DNA of 64,000 bases from CAWCLK01 sp963796225 (GTDB lineage Bacteria; Actinomycetota; Nitriliruptoria; Nitriliruptorales; Nitriliruptoraceae): NCBI GenBank assembly GCA_963796225.1, contig CAWCLK010000019.1, forward strand, positions 124,001 to 188,000, given 5' to 3'. A program made the position numbers and the translations under genes. A model generated the notes under the pieces. It saw only the letters and a list, made by a program, of their open reading frames with translations. It ran no database searches and was not told the DNA's origin. Shown in pieces: positions 8,893-20,087 of the stretch (its first letter is position 1; each line of letters starts with the position of its first letter).

Positions 8893-10592
8893 GCGCTGTC
8901 TCCATCTCCGGCGGCCCGCCGGTCGACCCGCGCCTGCTGCGCCGAGTCCCGGCGGTCGCCGTCCTGCTCGCCGCCCTCGGACTCGCCTGGGCCGCGGAGG
9001 CGGCCCTGCTGGTCGTGCAGGCGGTGGCTGCCGGGCGGGCGCTGGCGGGGCTGGCCGACGGGGCCGCGGTCGCGACGGTCGGGGGGCCGCTGGCGGTCTT
9101 CGCGGCCGCAGGGCTGGCCCGGGTCGCACTCGGGGCGGGGCGGGAGGCCGGGGCGGCCACCGTCGGGGCGCGGGCCCGGGCGCAGCTGCGGGGCGAGGCG
9201 CTGCGCCACACCCTGGCCGCGGGCGGCGCGGGGCGCCACTCCGGCGAGACGGCCCTGGCGCTCGGCCACGGGTTCGACGCGCTCGACGCCTGGTTCGCCG
9301 GCTTCGTGCCGGCCCTGGTCGGGGCGGCCGTCGTCCCGCCGGCGCTGGTCGTGTGGATGCTGGTGGCCGACCCCACCTCGGGCGTGGTGGTGGCGCTGAC
9401 GGTGCCGCTGGTCCCGGCCTTCATGGTGCTCGTCGGCCTGCGGGCCCGGGTGTGGGCCGAGGGCCAGTTCGCGACCCTGGAACGGCTGTCCTCGCACGTG
9501 GTCGAGCTGCTGCGCGGGCTGCCGATGCTGTGGATGCTGCGCCGGGAGCGGCCCCAGGAGGAGGTGCTGGCCCGGCTCGGCGACCACCTGCGCACGACCA
9601 CCATGGCCGGGCTGCGCGTGGCGTTCCTGTCGGCGTTCGTGCTCGAGCTGGTCGCCATGCTCGGCACGGCCGTCGTCGCCGTCACCATCGGCCTGCGGCT
9701 CGTCCACGGCGACCTCCCCCTCGCCACGGGGTTCGCACTGCTGCTGGTGACCCCGGAGGTCTACGCGCGCCTGCGTGACGTCGGCGTCCGCTACCACGCG
9801 AGCCGGGAGGGGTCGCTGGCCGCCGGGCGGGTGCTGGACCTGCTCGACGCCAGCCCGGCCACCGCCGTGGCCGGCCGGCGCCCCGCCCCGGACCCCGCCC
9901 ACGTCGACGTGGTGGTCCACGGGGTCACCGTCGTCGCCGCGGGGCGCGAGCCTGCTCTGGTCGACGCCGACCTGGTCGTGCCCGCGGGGCGGCTCGTCGT
10001 CCTCGTGGGCCCGAGCGGGGCGGGCAAGACGACCCTGGCCCGGGTGGTCGCCGGGATCCAGGCGCCCGACCACGGCCACGTCACGGTCGGCGACGTGGCC
10101 CTCGTCGACGTCGATCCGACGTCGTGGCGCCGACGGGTCGCGTGGGTACCAGCGTGGCCGGCCGTCCCCGCCGGCACCCTGCGCGACGCCGTCACGTTGG
10201 GCGGGCCCGCACACGACGACGCGGAGGTCCGCGCTGCCCTGGCCGGGGTGGGCCTCTCCGCCTGGGTGCAGGCCCTGCCCCGGGGGCTGGACACGGGCGT
10301 GGGCCCGGGCGTCCGTGAGGCCTCCGGCGGTGAACGGGCGCGACTGGGGCTGGCCCGCGCCCTCCTGCGCACCCCGGGCCTGCTGGTCGTCGACGAGCCG
10401 ACGGCGCACCTGGACGGCCGCAGCGCCGCGGCCGTGCACGCCGCACTGGTCGCGGCCCGGGACCGTGGCATCACGGTGGTCGCGGCCAGCCACGACCCGG
10501 CGCTGGTCGCCTGCGCCGACCGCGTGGCGCAGGTCGCCGGCGGCCACGTGCGCACCGGGGCCGCCACGGCGTCCGGGGCGGAGGGGCCATGA
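8889..10592 (+). CDS. cydD: CydD subunit of the CydDC ABC exporter
   Basis: Half-transporter with an N-terminal membrane domain and a C-terminal ATPase domain, 567 residues. With CydC it is required for assembly of cytochrome bd and has been linked to thiol or haem-related transport. Visible motifs are Walker A GPSGAGKTT near residue 372, signature SGGERARLGLARALL and Walker B LLVVDEPTAHLD. The GTG start overlaps the cydB stop. The stop overlaps the cydC start by four bases (ATGA). Confidence 0.94.
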   Translation: MSAVSISGGPPVDPRLLRRVPAVAVLLAALGLAWAAEAALLVVQAVAAGRALAGLADGAAVATVGGPLAVFAAAGLARVALGAGREAGAATVGARARAQLRGEALRHTLAAGGAGRHSGETALALGHGFDALDAWFAGFVPALVGAAVVPPALVVWMLVADPTSGVVVALTVPLVPAFMVLVGLRARVWAEGQFATLERLSSHVVELLRGLPMLWMLRRERPQEEVLARLGDHLRTTTMAGLRVAFLSAFVLELVAMLGTAVVAVTIGLRLVHGDLPLATGFALLLVTPEVYARLRDVGVRYHASREGSLAAGRVLDLLDASPATAVAGRRPAPDPAHVDVVVHGVTVVAAGREPALVDADLVVPAGRLVVLVGPSGAGKTTLARVVAGIQAPDHGHVTVGDVALVDVDPTSWRRRVAWVPAWPAVPAGTLRDAVTLGGPAHDDAEVRAALAGVGLSAWVQALPRGLDTGVGPGVREASGGERARLGLARALLRTPGLLVVDEPTAHLDGRSAAAVHAALVAARDRGITVVAASHDPALVACADRVAQVAGGHVRTGAATASGAEGP

Positions 10593-12199
10593 GCCGTCAC
10601 GAGGTCCTGCGCCGCCTGCTGGCGCCCCGCGCCGGTCGGCTGGCCCTGGCGGCGGCCGCCAGCGGTGCGGCGGGCGCGACCGCGGCCCTGCTGCTGGCGA
10701 CCAGCTTCGGTCTGCTGGCGTGGGCCGCCCGGCAACCCCCCGTGCTGCACCTGCTGGTGGCGATCGTGGCGGTCCGGGCCCTCGCACTGGTCCGCGCCAC
10801 GGCGCGGTACGGCGAACGGCTCGCCGGCCACGACGCCGCCCTGCGGGTCGTCGACGGGGCGCGTCGGTGGGCCTGGCGCCGGCTGTCGGCCCATCCCTCG
10901 CTGCTGGTCGGCCACCGCGCCGGCGACACGCTGCAGGCGCTGGTCGCCGACCTCGACCAGGTCCAGCAGCTGCTGGTGGCCGGGCTCGTGCCCCTGGGCG
11001 GGGCGTTGGTCGGGGCGCTCGTGGTCGTCGGCGCCGCGGCGACCGTGACGTGGGGCGTGGCCGCCGTCCTCGGGGCTGGGCTGGCCCTCGCCGGCGGGCT
11101 GCTCGCCGGGATCGCCTACCGCGACGGGGCACGACAGGACGACGGCGTCGTGCCGGCACGCGCCGCCCTCGCGTCCCAGGTGCTGGACGACCTCGCCGCG
11201 GCCGAGGAGCTGGCCGCGCTCGGGGCCGTGGACGTGGTCACCGACCGCCTCGCGGGCCAGGTCGAGGCGATCCGTGTCCGGGAGGCCCGCGCGGGGCGGC
11301 GCGAGGCGGTCGTGCAGGCACTGGCCGGCACCATCGCCGTGGCGACGGTGGTCGGGGTCGCCGGCGTGGCGGCGGGGGCGGCCGTCGACGGTCGCTGGCT
11401 GGCCGCGGGGGTCGGGCTGGCCCTGGCCGGCTTCGACCTGGTCGGTGGCCTGCCGGTGGCTGCCCGGCGCGCCGGCGAGGCCATGGCGGCGGTCGACCGC
11501 CTCGCGACGTTGGGCGCCGCCCCGCTTCCGCCCCGCCCCCGCCCCGCAGCCGAGGGCGTGCTGCTGGCCCTCGACGGCGTCGCGGTCGGTCCGCCCGGGG
11601 CCCGGCGACTGCAGCCGTGCGACCTGGTCGTGCGCCCGGGCGACCGGGTGGCGGTCGTGGGCCCCAGCGGGGCGGGCAAGTCGACCCTGGCCCACGTCTG
11701 CGCCGGGCTCGAGCCCCCCGCGGCCGGGACCGTGGCCACGGCCGGGGGGTGCGAACCCCGCGACCTCGTCGGGCTGGTGCCGCAGGCCCCGCACCTGCTG
11801 GCGGGCACGATCCGCGACAACCTGCGGGTGGCCGCACCCGACGCCGACGACCTCGCGCTGGTCGGGGCGCTGGACCGGGTCGGTCTGGCCGACTGGCTGG
11901 CGGCCGCCCCGGACGGGCTGGACACCGCACTCGGCGAAGCGGGCATCGGGCTGTCGGCCGGGCAGTCCCGCCGGCTGGCCACCGCACGGGCCCTGCTCGC
12001 CGGGCGCCGCGTCCTCGTGATGGACGAACCGACCGCGGACCTCGACCCGGCGACCGCGGCGCACGTCCTCGCCGACGTCCTGGCCGCGGCGGCGGACCGC
12101 GCGGTGGTGGTCGTCACCCATGACGAGGCGGTCGTGCAGGCGTGCGGCCGGGTGCTCGAGCTGGCCGCGGGGCGGCTGGAGGTCAGGTCAGGCGCGTGA
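10589..12199 (+). CDS. cydC: CydC subunit of the CydDC ABC exporter
   Basis: Second half of the heterodimeric CydDC exporter, 536 residues. The membrane domain comes first, then the ATPase with Walker A GPSGAGKST near residue 358, Q-loop VPQAP, signature LSAGQSRRLATARALL and Walker B LVMDEPTADLD. The signature motif reads LSAGQ rather than LSGGQ, a mild departure seen in asymmetric exporters. It closes the operon and its 3' end overlaps the convergent serine hydrolase gene by 17 bp. Confidence 0.93.
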   Translation: MSRHEVLRRLLAPRAGRLALAAAASGAAGATAALLLATSFGLLAWAARQPPVLHLLVAIVAVRALALVRATARYGERLAGHDAALRVVDGARRWAWRRLSAHPSLLVGHRAGDTLQALVADLDQVQQLLVAGLVPLGGALVGALVVVGAAATVTWGVAAVLGAGLALAGGLLAGIAYRDGARQDDGVVPARAALASQVLDDLAAAEELAALGAVDVVTDRLAGQVEAIRVREARAGRREAVVQALAGTIAVATVVGVAGVAAGAAVDGRWLAAGVGLALAGFDLVGGLPVAARRAGEAMAAVDRLATLGAAPLPPRPRPAAEGVLLALDGVAVGPPGARRLQPCDLVVRPGDRVAVVGPSGAGKSTLAHVCAGLEPPAAGTVATAGGCEPRDLVGLVPQAPHLLAGTIRDNLRVAAPDADDLALVGALDRVGLADWLAAAPDGLDTALGEAGIGLSAGQSRRLATARALLAGRRVLVMDEPTADLDPATAAHVLADVLAAAADRAVVVVTHDEAVVQACGRVLELAAGRLEVRSGA

Positions 12200-13352
12200 C
12201 CGCCGACGTGATCAGGCTGCCGAGGCGGATCAGCCGGGCGTCCGCCATCGGGGTCGTGGCGGTGCCGAGCCGGTTCGTGACGAACCCGACCGAGATGCCG
12301 CTGGACGGGTCGGCCCAGCCGCCCGAACCGCCGAACCCGAAGTGGCCGAAGGCGCGCCGGGGCGAGCGCAGCCCCGTGAAGGCCTGGTGGTAGCCGAGGC
12401 GCCACCGCATCCGCAGGCCCAGGATGTAGTCGCGGTCGCGGGTCACCACCCGCCCCGCCTCGTGGACCGTCCGCCGGGACAGCAGCTCGGTCCCGTCGAC
12501 CGTGCCGCCGTTGGCCAGCGCCCCGTACATCGTCGCCAGCGCCCGAGCGGTGAACACGCCGTTCACCGCCGGCATCTGCGCCAGCAGCATGCGGCCGGTC
12601 GGGTCCTCGAGCAGCTCGTCGAAGTCCTCGACGAAGAACGCCTCGCGGACGCGGCGGGTCCACTTCAGGCGGTGGCCCTGGGTGCCCAGCGCCCGGATCG
12701 GCCCCCAGTTCGCGAAGACCAGGGGCGCGACACGCGCCGCCGTGGCGTCGTCGCAGCCGATGAACATCCCGTCGGTCTTGAGCGGCTCGGCGAGCTCCTC
12801 CTGCACGAGGTCGCGCATGTCCTTGCCGGTGATCGCGCGCGCCAGCCCGGACATCAGCCAGCCGAAGGTGAACCCGTGGTAGCCCGGTGCGGTGCCCGGC
12901 GCGGGGTGCGGCGGGGCGGCGGCCAGCCGATGCTCGAGCAGCTCGTGGTCGAGCAGGTCCTCGACGCTGTCGAGGATCGCCGTGACGTCGTGCAGGCCGG
13001 CCTGGTGGCTCATGAGCTGCCGGACGGTCACCTGCTGCTTGCCGGCGGCACCGAAGGCGGGCCAGTAGTGGGCGACGCGTTCGTCGTAGTCGAGCTCGCC
13101 GCGGTCGGCCAGGCGGTGCATGACGGTCGAGGCCACGCCCTTGGTCGTCGAGAACGACATCGCCATGGTGTCGGCGCGCCACGGTTCGACGTCGTGGCGG
13201 TCGGCGAAGCCGGCCCAGACGTCGACCATGACCTCGTCCCGCATCCGAACGGCGAGCGCCCCGCCCCCGGAGCCGGGGCTGCCGTACATGCGGCGGAACC
13301 GCTCCGCGACGTCGGCGAAGGCCGGGTGGACGTAACCGTCGATGGTGCTCAC
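12183..13352 (-). CDS. beta-lactamase-family serine hydrolase (class C/esterase EstB type)
   Basis: 389-residue hydrolase of the penicillin-binding/class C beta-lactamase fold. The SxxK nucleophile motif is STTK (Ser68, Lys71), and a Tyr-containing motif lies around GYHGF near residue 162. The late HFGFGGSGGW segment stands in for the KTG box, as is common in esterase-type members. No signal peptide is seen, so a cytoplasmic esterase or peptidase is more likely than a resistance enzyme. GTG start; an upstream extension is possible. It is divergent from the enolase-superfamily gene. Confidence 0.9.
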   Translation of the reverse strand: MSTIDGYVHPAFADVAERFRRMYGSPGSGGGALAVRMRDEVMVDVWAGFADRHDVEPWRADTMAMSFSTTKGVASTVMHRLADRGELDYDERVAHYWPAFGAAGKQQVTVRQLMSHQAGLHDVTAILDSVEDLLDHELLEHRLAAAPPHPAPGTAPGYHGFTFGWLMSGLARAITGKDMRDLVQEELAEPLKTDGMFIGCDDATAARVAPLVFANWGPIRALGTQGHRLKWTRRVREAFFVEDFDELLEDPTGRMLLAQMPAVNGVFTARALATMYGALANGGTVDGTELLSRRTVHEAGRVVTRDRDYILGLRMRWRLGYHQAFTGLRSPRRAFGHFGFGGSGGWADPSSGISVGFVTNRLGTATTPMADARLIRLGSLITSAVTRLT

Positions 13353-13433
13353 GGGAACCCCAGCAGTTCGGGAGACATACTGCACGGTAGCGCTTCCCCC
13401 GACACCGCCGTCCCCCCACCCCGAGGAGCCCCC

Positions 13434-14543
13434 GTGCGCGTCGACGTCGTCGAGCTGCGGCGAGTCGCCATGCCGCTGGTCCGGCCGTTCACGACGTCCT
13501 TCGGCACCCAGACGTCCCGCGACGTCCTGCTGGTGCGGGTCGAGGCCGAGGGCGTGACCGGCTGGGGCGAGTGCGTGGCGATCGCCTCGCCGATGTACTC
13601 CCCCGAGTTCACCGACGGGGCCGCGCTGGTGCTCGAACGCTTCCTCGCCCCGGCGGTGCTGGCCGCCGACGACGTCACCGCCGACGGCCTGGCCGACCTG
13701 CTCGGCTGGGTCCACGGGCACCACATGGCCAAGGCGGCGCTGGAGATGGCCGTGCTCGACGCCGAGCTGCGTGCGGCGGGCCGGTCGCTGGCCTCCCGGC
13801 TGGGGGCCGTCACCGACCGCGTGCCGTGCGGCGTGTCGGTGGGCATGGAGCCGACGGTGGCCGACGTGGTCGCCGCCGTCGACGGCTACGTGGCCGAGGG
13901 CTACCGGCGGATCAAGCTGAAGGTCCGTCCCGGCTTCGACCTCGACCTGCTCGACGCGGTCCGCGACGCCCACCCCGACGTCCCGCTGCAGGTCGACGCC
14001 AACACCGCCTACACCCTCGACGACCTCGACACGTTGGCGGCCATGGACGCCCACGACCTGCTGCTGGTGGAGCAACCCTTCGCCGAGGATCGACTGGGCG
14101 ACCACGCCCGGCTGGCCGAGCGGATCGCGACGCCGGTGTGCCTGGACGAATCGATCACCACCGAGGCCGTCTGCCGCGACGCGATCGCGATGGGCGCCAC
14201 CAGCGTGGTGAACCTCAAGGCGGGGCGGGTCGGTGGCGTGCTCGCCGCCCGCCACCTCGCCGACGTCTGCGCCGGCCTGGACGTGCCGGTGTGGTGCGGC
14301 GGGATGGTCGAGACCGGCATCGGCCGGGCCGCCAACGTCGCGCTGGCCGCCTGCCCCAACTTCTCGCTGGTCGGCGACGTGTCCGCCTCCGACCGGTTCT
14401 GGGCCCGCGACCTCGTGACCGCCCCGTTCGCCATGGTCGACGGCCACCTGCCCGTGCCGGCCGGCCCCGGCCTCGGGGTGGAGGTGGACCCGGACGTGCT
14501 GGCCGACGTCACGACCGACACGCTGGTGCTCACCCGCGACTGA
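13434..14543 (+). CDS. enolase-superfamily enzyme: o-succinylbenzoate synthase / N-acylamino acid racemase
   Basis: 369 residues with the muconate-lactonising subgroup layout. The KxK base motif is Lys161/Lys163. Metal ligands are Asp188, Glu213 and Asp238, and the second base is Lys262 in NLKAGRVGG. This subgroup includes menaquinone-pathway MenC and N-succinylamino acid racemases, which cannot be separated from sequence alone. No other men gene lies near, and an M20 carboxypeptidase follows by 27 bp. A racemase acting on acylated amino acids is therefore at least as likely as MenC. GAGGAG precedes the GTG. Confidence 0.88.
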   Translation: MRVDVVELRRVAMPLVRPFTTSFGTQTSRDVLLVRVEAEGVTGWGECVAIASPMYSPEFTDGAALVLERFLAPAVLAADDVTADGLADLLGWVHGHHMAKAALEMAVLDAELRAAGRSLASRLGAVTDRVPCGVSVGMEPTVADVVAAVDGYVAEGYRRIKLKVRPGFDLDLLDAVRDAHPDVPLQVDANTAYTLDDLDTLAAMDAHDLLLVEQPFAEDRLGDHARLAERIATPVCLDESITTEAVCRDAIAMGATSVVNLKAGRVGGVLAARHLADVCAGLDVPVWCGGMVETGIGRAANVALAACPNFSLVGDVSASDRFWARDLVTAPFAMVDGHLPVPAGPGLGVEVDPDVLADVTTDTLVLTRD

Positions 14544-14570
14544 CCCGCCCCCCGACGACCGAGACACGCC

Positions 14571-15686
14571 ATGCCGTCCCCCGTCCCCGCCCCGACCGCC
14601 GACGCGCTGCTGGCCGACATCGGCGAGCTGGTGCGGATCGAGTCGCCCTCGTCCGACCCCGCCGCCGTGACGGCGTGCCAGCAGCGGTTCGCGGCGATGC
14701 TCGAGGATCGCACCGGCGTGCCGGCGCGGCTCGAGGAACGCGACGGCCGGACCCACCTGACGTGGTCGGTGGGCACGCCGCGCGTGCTGCTGCTCGGCCA
14801 CCTCGACACGGTCTGGCCCCACGGCACCCTCGACCGGCTGCCCTTCGCGGTCGACGGGGACCGCGCCACGGGACCCGGGATCTTCGACATGAAGGCGGGT
14901 GCCGTGATGATGCTGCACGCGCTGGCGGCGCTCGACGACCTCGACGGGATGGCCGTGCTGCTGACCGGCGACGAGGAGATCGGGGCGGCGACCTCGCGTC
15001 AGCTCATCGAGGACCACGCCCGGGACGTGGAGGCCGTGCTGGTGCTCGAGGCCGCCGTCGGCGACGCGGTCAAGGTGGGCCGCAAGGGCATCGGGACCTA
15101 TCGGCTGGAGGTCCGTGGACGGGCCGCCCACGCCGGCCTGGAGCCCGAGGCCGGGGCCAACGCGGGCGTGGAGCTGGCCCACCAGGTGCTGGCGGCCGCC
15201 GCCCTGTCGGACCCCGAGGCCGAGACCACCGTGACCCCGACGGTGGCCAGCGCGGGCACCACGGAGAACACCGTCCCGGCCGGCGCCGAGGTCGCCATCG
15301 ACGCCCGCGCCTGGACCGCGGCCGAGCAGGAGCGTGTCGACGCGGGCCTGCGGGCCCTGCGCCCGCAGGTCCCCGGGTGCGAGCTGGTCCTGCACGGCGG
15401 GGTGAACCGGCCGCCGCTGACGGAGCAGGCCACCGGCGCCCTGTTCGAGCGGGCTCGCGCCGTCGCCGCCGACCTCGGCCTCCCACCGCTGGAGGGTGCG
15501 CGGGTCGGTGGCGGGTCCGACGGCAACTTCACCGGCGCGCTGGGCGTGCCGACGCTGGACGGCCTCGGGGCGGTGGGCCATGGCGCCCACGCCGAGCACG
15601 AGCACGTGGTCGTCCCCGCGCTGCCCGACCGCACGCGCCTGCTGACGGGCCTGTGCGTCGACCTCCTGGACCGGCCGGTCACCTGA
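14571..15686 (+). CDS. M20 family metallopeptidase (carboxypeptidase G2-like)
   Basis: 371-residue zinc hydrolase that probably removes glutamate or another amino acid from an N-acyl substrate. Metal-site residues are His77 in GHLDTVWP, Asp106 in DMKAG and Glu135/Glu136 in DEEIG. The dimerisation domain occupies about residues 170-280. It follows the racemase-like gene closely on the same strand, so the two may act together on N-acyl amino acids. The substrate remains unknown. Confidence 0.9.
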   Translation: MPSPVPAPTADALLADIGELVRIESPSSDPAAVTACQQRFAAMLEDRTGVPARLEERDGRTHLTWSVGTPRVLLLGHLDTVWPHGTLDRLPFAVDGDRATGPGIFDMKAGAVMMLHALAALDDLDGMAVLLTGDEEIGAATSRQLIEDHARDVEAVLVLEAAVGDAVKVGRKGIGTYRLEVRGRAAHAGLEPEAGANAGVELAHQVLAAAALSDPEAETTVTPTVASAGTTENTVPAGAEVAIDARAWTAAEQERVDAGLRALRPQVPGCELVLHGGVNRPPLTEQATGALFERARAVAADLGLPPLEGARVGGGSDGNFTGALGVPTLDGLGAVGHGAHAEHEHVVVPALPDRTRLLTGLCVDLLDRPVT

Positions 15687-15709
15687 CGGCCACGACTAGG
15701 GTCGCCCCC

Positions 15710-18700
15710 GTGCAGATCGTGATCCGTGGCGGGGGACGGGAGCGCGAGGTCGTCGTCGACCACGCGCCGGACGCCGTCGTCGGCGACCTGCTCCGCGCCG
15801 CCGGGATGGACGACACACCCGGCGTCGACGTGGACGGCCGCTACGTGGACGCGTCCGAGGAGCTGGCCACCGCCCCGATCCCGGACGGCGCCGTGGTCAC
15901 GGCCGCCGCCCCGCACGGCCCCCCGGACCGGCCCCGGCCACGCGCCCCGGCCTGGGTGAGCGTGGTCGCCGGTCGGGAGGCGGGCGCGCGGTTCCCGCTG
16001 GCGCCCGGGACGCTGGTCGTGGGTCGGGGGCCGGACTGCGACGTGCACCTGGACGCCGCCACGATCTCCGACCGGCACGCCGTGGTCCAGGTCGGCCCCG
16101 ACCTGGCCGTCACCGTGGAGGACCTCGGGTCCCGCAACGGCACGTGGATCGACGGGCAGCCGATCACCGCCCCCACGCCCTGGCCGCCCGGCGACACGCT
16201 GCGGGTCGGGGCGCTGGTGCTGCGGCTCGACGGACCGGATCCCGAGGACCTGCCCAGCGGCATCGACCGCCACCTGCACCCGGGACCGGTCCCGTTCAAC
16301 CGTCCGCCGCGCCCCGTCGCGGCCCCCGCTCCACGCCTGCTCGCCGCACCCGCCGCCGCCGGGGACGACCACGCCGCCCAGCCCCTGCGGATCGCCGCGA
16401 TGCTCGCGCCCGTCGCGCTCGGGATCGGCATGATCGTCATGACCGGCCAGCCGCGCTTCGCCCTGTTCGCGCTGCTGTCGCCGGTGATGCTGCTGGGCAG
16501 CTGGCTGTCGTCCCGTCGCCAGGCGACGCGGGCCAACCGCTCCGCGTCGCGGCGGTTCCGTCGACGAGCTCGAGACCTTCCGGACGTCGCTGGCGCGCGC
16601 CCGCGAGGCCGAGCACCGCCGACGCGAGCAGGTGCTGACCGACCTCGGGGAGGTGCTCCGCCGCGCCACGCAGCCCAGCACGCGCCTGTGGGAGCGACGG
16701 CCCGCCCACGAGGACGCGATGCGGCTGCGCCTCGGCTCCGGCACCGTGGCGTGGGACCCGCCGGTCGAGCTGCCGGCGGACGTCGATCCCGAGGTCACCG
16801 AGGCCGTCACGGCGGCCGGGCACCTGGCGCAGTCCCCCGTCGCGGTGGACCTCGGCCCCGGCGAGGTCGTCGGCATCGTGGGCGACCGTGCCGCCGGGCT
16901 GGCGCTCGCACGGGCGCTGGTGGTGCAGGCCACGGTCCTGCACGGACCCGCGGACCTCCACGTCGCGGTCACCACCGAGCCGCACGGTGCCGAGGCCTGG
17001 CGCTGGACGGCCTGGCTGCCCCACACGCGCGATGCCGGTGGACGCGGGCGGCACCTCGCGGCCGACGACGAGACCAGCCACCGGCTGCTGGCGGGGCTGC
17101 TCGAGTCCGGACCGGCGGGCCCCACCACGCTGCTGGTCGTCGACGACCTCGCGCAGCTGACCGGACGCCGCGCCCCGGCCCGCGAGCTGCTCGCCGGGCA
17201 CGGCGGTCCGGTGGCCGGCATCGTGCTGGCCCCGACGTCCGACCGGCTGCCGGCCTCGTGCTCGGTGGTGGTCGAGCTCGCCTCCGACCTCGGCGACGGC
17301 CGGGTGCGCTGGCCCGCACGCGACCGAGTCGTCGACGAGGTGCTCGTGGCCGGGCTGTCCACGGACCGCGCCCGGGACGCGGCCCGGGCGCTGGCCCACC
17401 TCGACGACCCGGAGCAGGCCGACGCGGGCGCCGGGCTGCCCCGCCGTGTGCGCCTGCTCCCCCTGCTGGGCCTGTCGGAGGTCACCCCGGCGACGGTGCG
17501 GGCACGGTGGGCCGCGGCCGGGTCCGCGCCGGCACCGGCCACGCCGATCGGGCTCGGCGAGGACGGGCCCGTGGTCCTCGACCTCCACGCCGACGGGCCG
17601 CACGCCCTGGTCGGCGGCACCACCGGATCGGGCAAGTCCGAGCTGCTGCGGTCCTGGGTGGCCGGCATGGCGGCCAGCACCGATCCCGACCACCTCGTGG
17701 TCGTGCTGGTGGACTACAAGGGCGGGTCGGCCTTCGACGCCTGCGCCCGGCTCCCCCACGTCGTCGGGCTGGTCACCGACCTCGACGAGCACCTCGGCGA
17801 ACGCGCCCTGGTGTCCCTGGAGGCCGAGCTGGCCCACCGCGAACGGCTGCTGCGCGAGTCCGGCGCCGCCGACCTCCCCGCCTACTGGCGCGACGGGGCG
17901 CCCCGCGGTCCCCTGCCGCGGATGGTCGTCGCCGTCGACGAGTTCGCCACGCTGGCCACCGAGCTGCCCGACTTCCTCGACGCGCTCGTGGGCATCGCCC
18001 AGCGTGGCCGCAGCCTCGGGGTCCACCTGGTCCTGGCGACGCAGCGGCCGCGGGGCGTGGTCAGCGCGAACGTGCGGGCCAACACCAACCTGCGCATCGC
18101 GCTGCGCGTCCAGGACGCCGGCGACTCCACCGACGTCATCGACCGCCCCGACGCGGCCGCCCTGGACCGGACCGTGCCGGGGCGCGCGTACGTCCGCCGG
18201 GGCCACGGTGACGTGGCGCTCGTGCAGACCGCCCTGGCGACCGCACGGCCCGACGCGGCGCGGGCCCGGGTCGTGCTGGCCGACCTCGTGATGGGCCCCT
18301 CCAGCCTGCCCCGCCCGGCCGCGCCGGCCCCGGACACCTCGGACGCCGACGGCCCCACGGACCTCGACCGGCTGGTCGCCGCCTGCGCCGAGGCCGCCGC
18401 CGACCTGGCTCCACCCCGCCGCCCCTGGCTGCCGATGCTGCCCGTGGAGGTCGCCCTGGACGAGGTCCTGGACGATGCCCCGGGCGAGGTCCCGGAGGTC
18501 GGGGCGCCCCGCGACGACACCGTGCCGTACGGCCTGGCCGACGACCCCGCGCGGCAGGCCCGGCGCCCGCTGGTCTGGCGTCCTGCGGACGGCCACCTGG
18601 CGGTGTTCGGGATGGTGGGATCCGGCACCACCACGGCCCTGCAGGCCGTGGCGGCGGCGCTGGCGACCACGCGGGACCCCGACCGGTGCCACCTGTACGG

Positions 18701-19946
18701 GCTCGACCTCGGCGGGGGCGGGCTGGCCCCACTGGCGGACCTGCCCCACTGCGGGTCGGTGATCGCCGGGGCCGACCGCGAGGGCCAGGCCCGGCTGCTC
18801 CGGATGCTGCGGGGCGAGGTCGAGCGGCGTCGCGAACTGGCGCCGGAGGCCCGGGCCGACGAACCCCTGGTGGTCCTGCTGCTCGACGGGGTGGGCACGT
18901 TCCTCGGCGAGCACGAGGGCCCGGCGTCACAGGAGCTCGTCGACGACTTCCGGCGCGTCTTCCAGGACGGTCCCACGGTCGGCGTGGTCGCCGTGGTCTC
19001 CGGAGACCGCCCCGCCGCGCTGCCGCTGCGCCTCGGGGCGCTGGTCGACCAGCGCCTGCTCCTGCGCCACGCCGACCCCACGGACCTGTCCGTCGTCGGG
19101 CTGCGTCCCGACCGCCTGCCGACGTTCGTGCCGGGCCGTGGGATCGACGCCTCGACCCGGCTGGTGTCGCAGGTCGCCCGGCCCGACCTGGCCGCGGTCG
19201 TCGCCGCCGCACGCGACCGGCACCCACGCCCGGCCCGTCCCCCGGCGCCGGTGGCCGCACTGCCGACGCAGGTCCGCGTCACCGAGCTCGGCGCCGCCCC
19301 CGCCGCCGGCCCCCCGGTCCGCCTGCCCCTCGGACTGGCCGACCACGACCTCGGCCCGGCGTCGCTGGTCCTGCACGCCGGCGACCACGTCGTGGTGTCC
19401 GGACCGCCACGGTCGGGGCGCAGCAGCCTGCTGCAGCTGATCTCCGCGCAGCTGCGCCTCGCCCTGCCCGACGCCGTGCAGGTGGCGGTGTGCGACGCGC
19501 AGCGCTCCCCGCTGCACGGGTGGCCCTCCCTGGACGCCTCCGGGTCGGTGTCGGGGCTGGCCACCGCCCTCCGGGCCGGGCTGGCCCACGACCGGCCGTG
19601 GCTGGTGCTCGTGGACGACGCCCCGATGGTCGAGGACCCCGACGGGCTGCTGGCGTCGCTGTTCGGGGCGCGCCCCGACCTGCACGTGGTGGTCAGCGGC
19701 CGGGCCGGGGACCTGCGATCGGGCTACGGCCACTGGTCACGCCCCGCCCGGTCGAGCCGCACCGGGGTGCTGCTGCAGCCCGACCTGGCCACGGACGGCG
19801 ACGTGCTCGGGGCGCGGCTGCCGCGCCGCGTGACCACCCCGCTGGTGCCGGGGCGCGGCTTCCTCGTGCAGGGCGGGGACCCCCTCCTCCTGCAGGTCGC
19901 CCTGCCCCCCACCGCCCCGCCGCGGGGCACCATCGGCGACGTCTGA
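15710..19946 (+). CDS. FHA-FtsK/SpoIIIE type VII secretion ATPase (EssC/EccC-like), one frameshift
   Basis: A protein of about 1410 residues reading through one frame break near 16559. Order of parts: a small N-terminal domain (1-70); an FHA domain (about 85-170) with GRG, SDRH and SRNGTW motifs; two transmembrane helices (about 227-266); then three FtsK/SpoIIIE ATPase modules. Module 1 is intact, with Walker A GGTTGSGKSE near 636 and Walker B VVAVDEFA near 738. Modules 2 (GMVGSGTTT near 965) and 3 (GPPRSGRSS near 1228) lack the Walker A lysine, as in known EccC/EssC proteins where only the first domain hydrolyses ATP. FHA plus membrane plus FtsK in one chain is the EssC (Firmicutes-type) design. 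A WXG protein follows by 141 bp. The frame break sits at RRFRR/VDELETF and is probably a sequencing indel. Confidence 0.9.
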
Positions 19947-20087
19947 CCCCTGCCCGGCTGCGTCGCCCGTCACCGCACGACAGCGTCCGCGGAGCGAGCA
20001 CCGTCAGCACGTTTCGTGCATTCCGATGTCTTTCATGTATGTTGCGTGGCGATCGGATCATCACGACATCACCTGAGAGGATCTCGC

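Noticed and set aside
12183..13352. Antibiotic-resistance beta-lactamase
   Set aside because: There is no signal peptide, and the third motif is of the esterase type (HFGFGG), so a cytoplasmic esterase or peptidase is more likely.
13434..14543. Firm assignment as MenC
   Set aside because: The active-site residues are shared with N-acylamino acid racemases, and no menaquinone genes are nearby, while an M20 peptidase is.
12183..15605. A 1140-codon open frame on the minus strand covering the enolase-superfamily and M20 genes
   Set aside because: Only its last 390 codons (serine hydrolase) have family motifs. The rest is antisense to two well-supported genes; long spurious frames are expected at this GC content.
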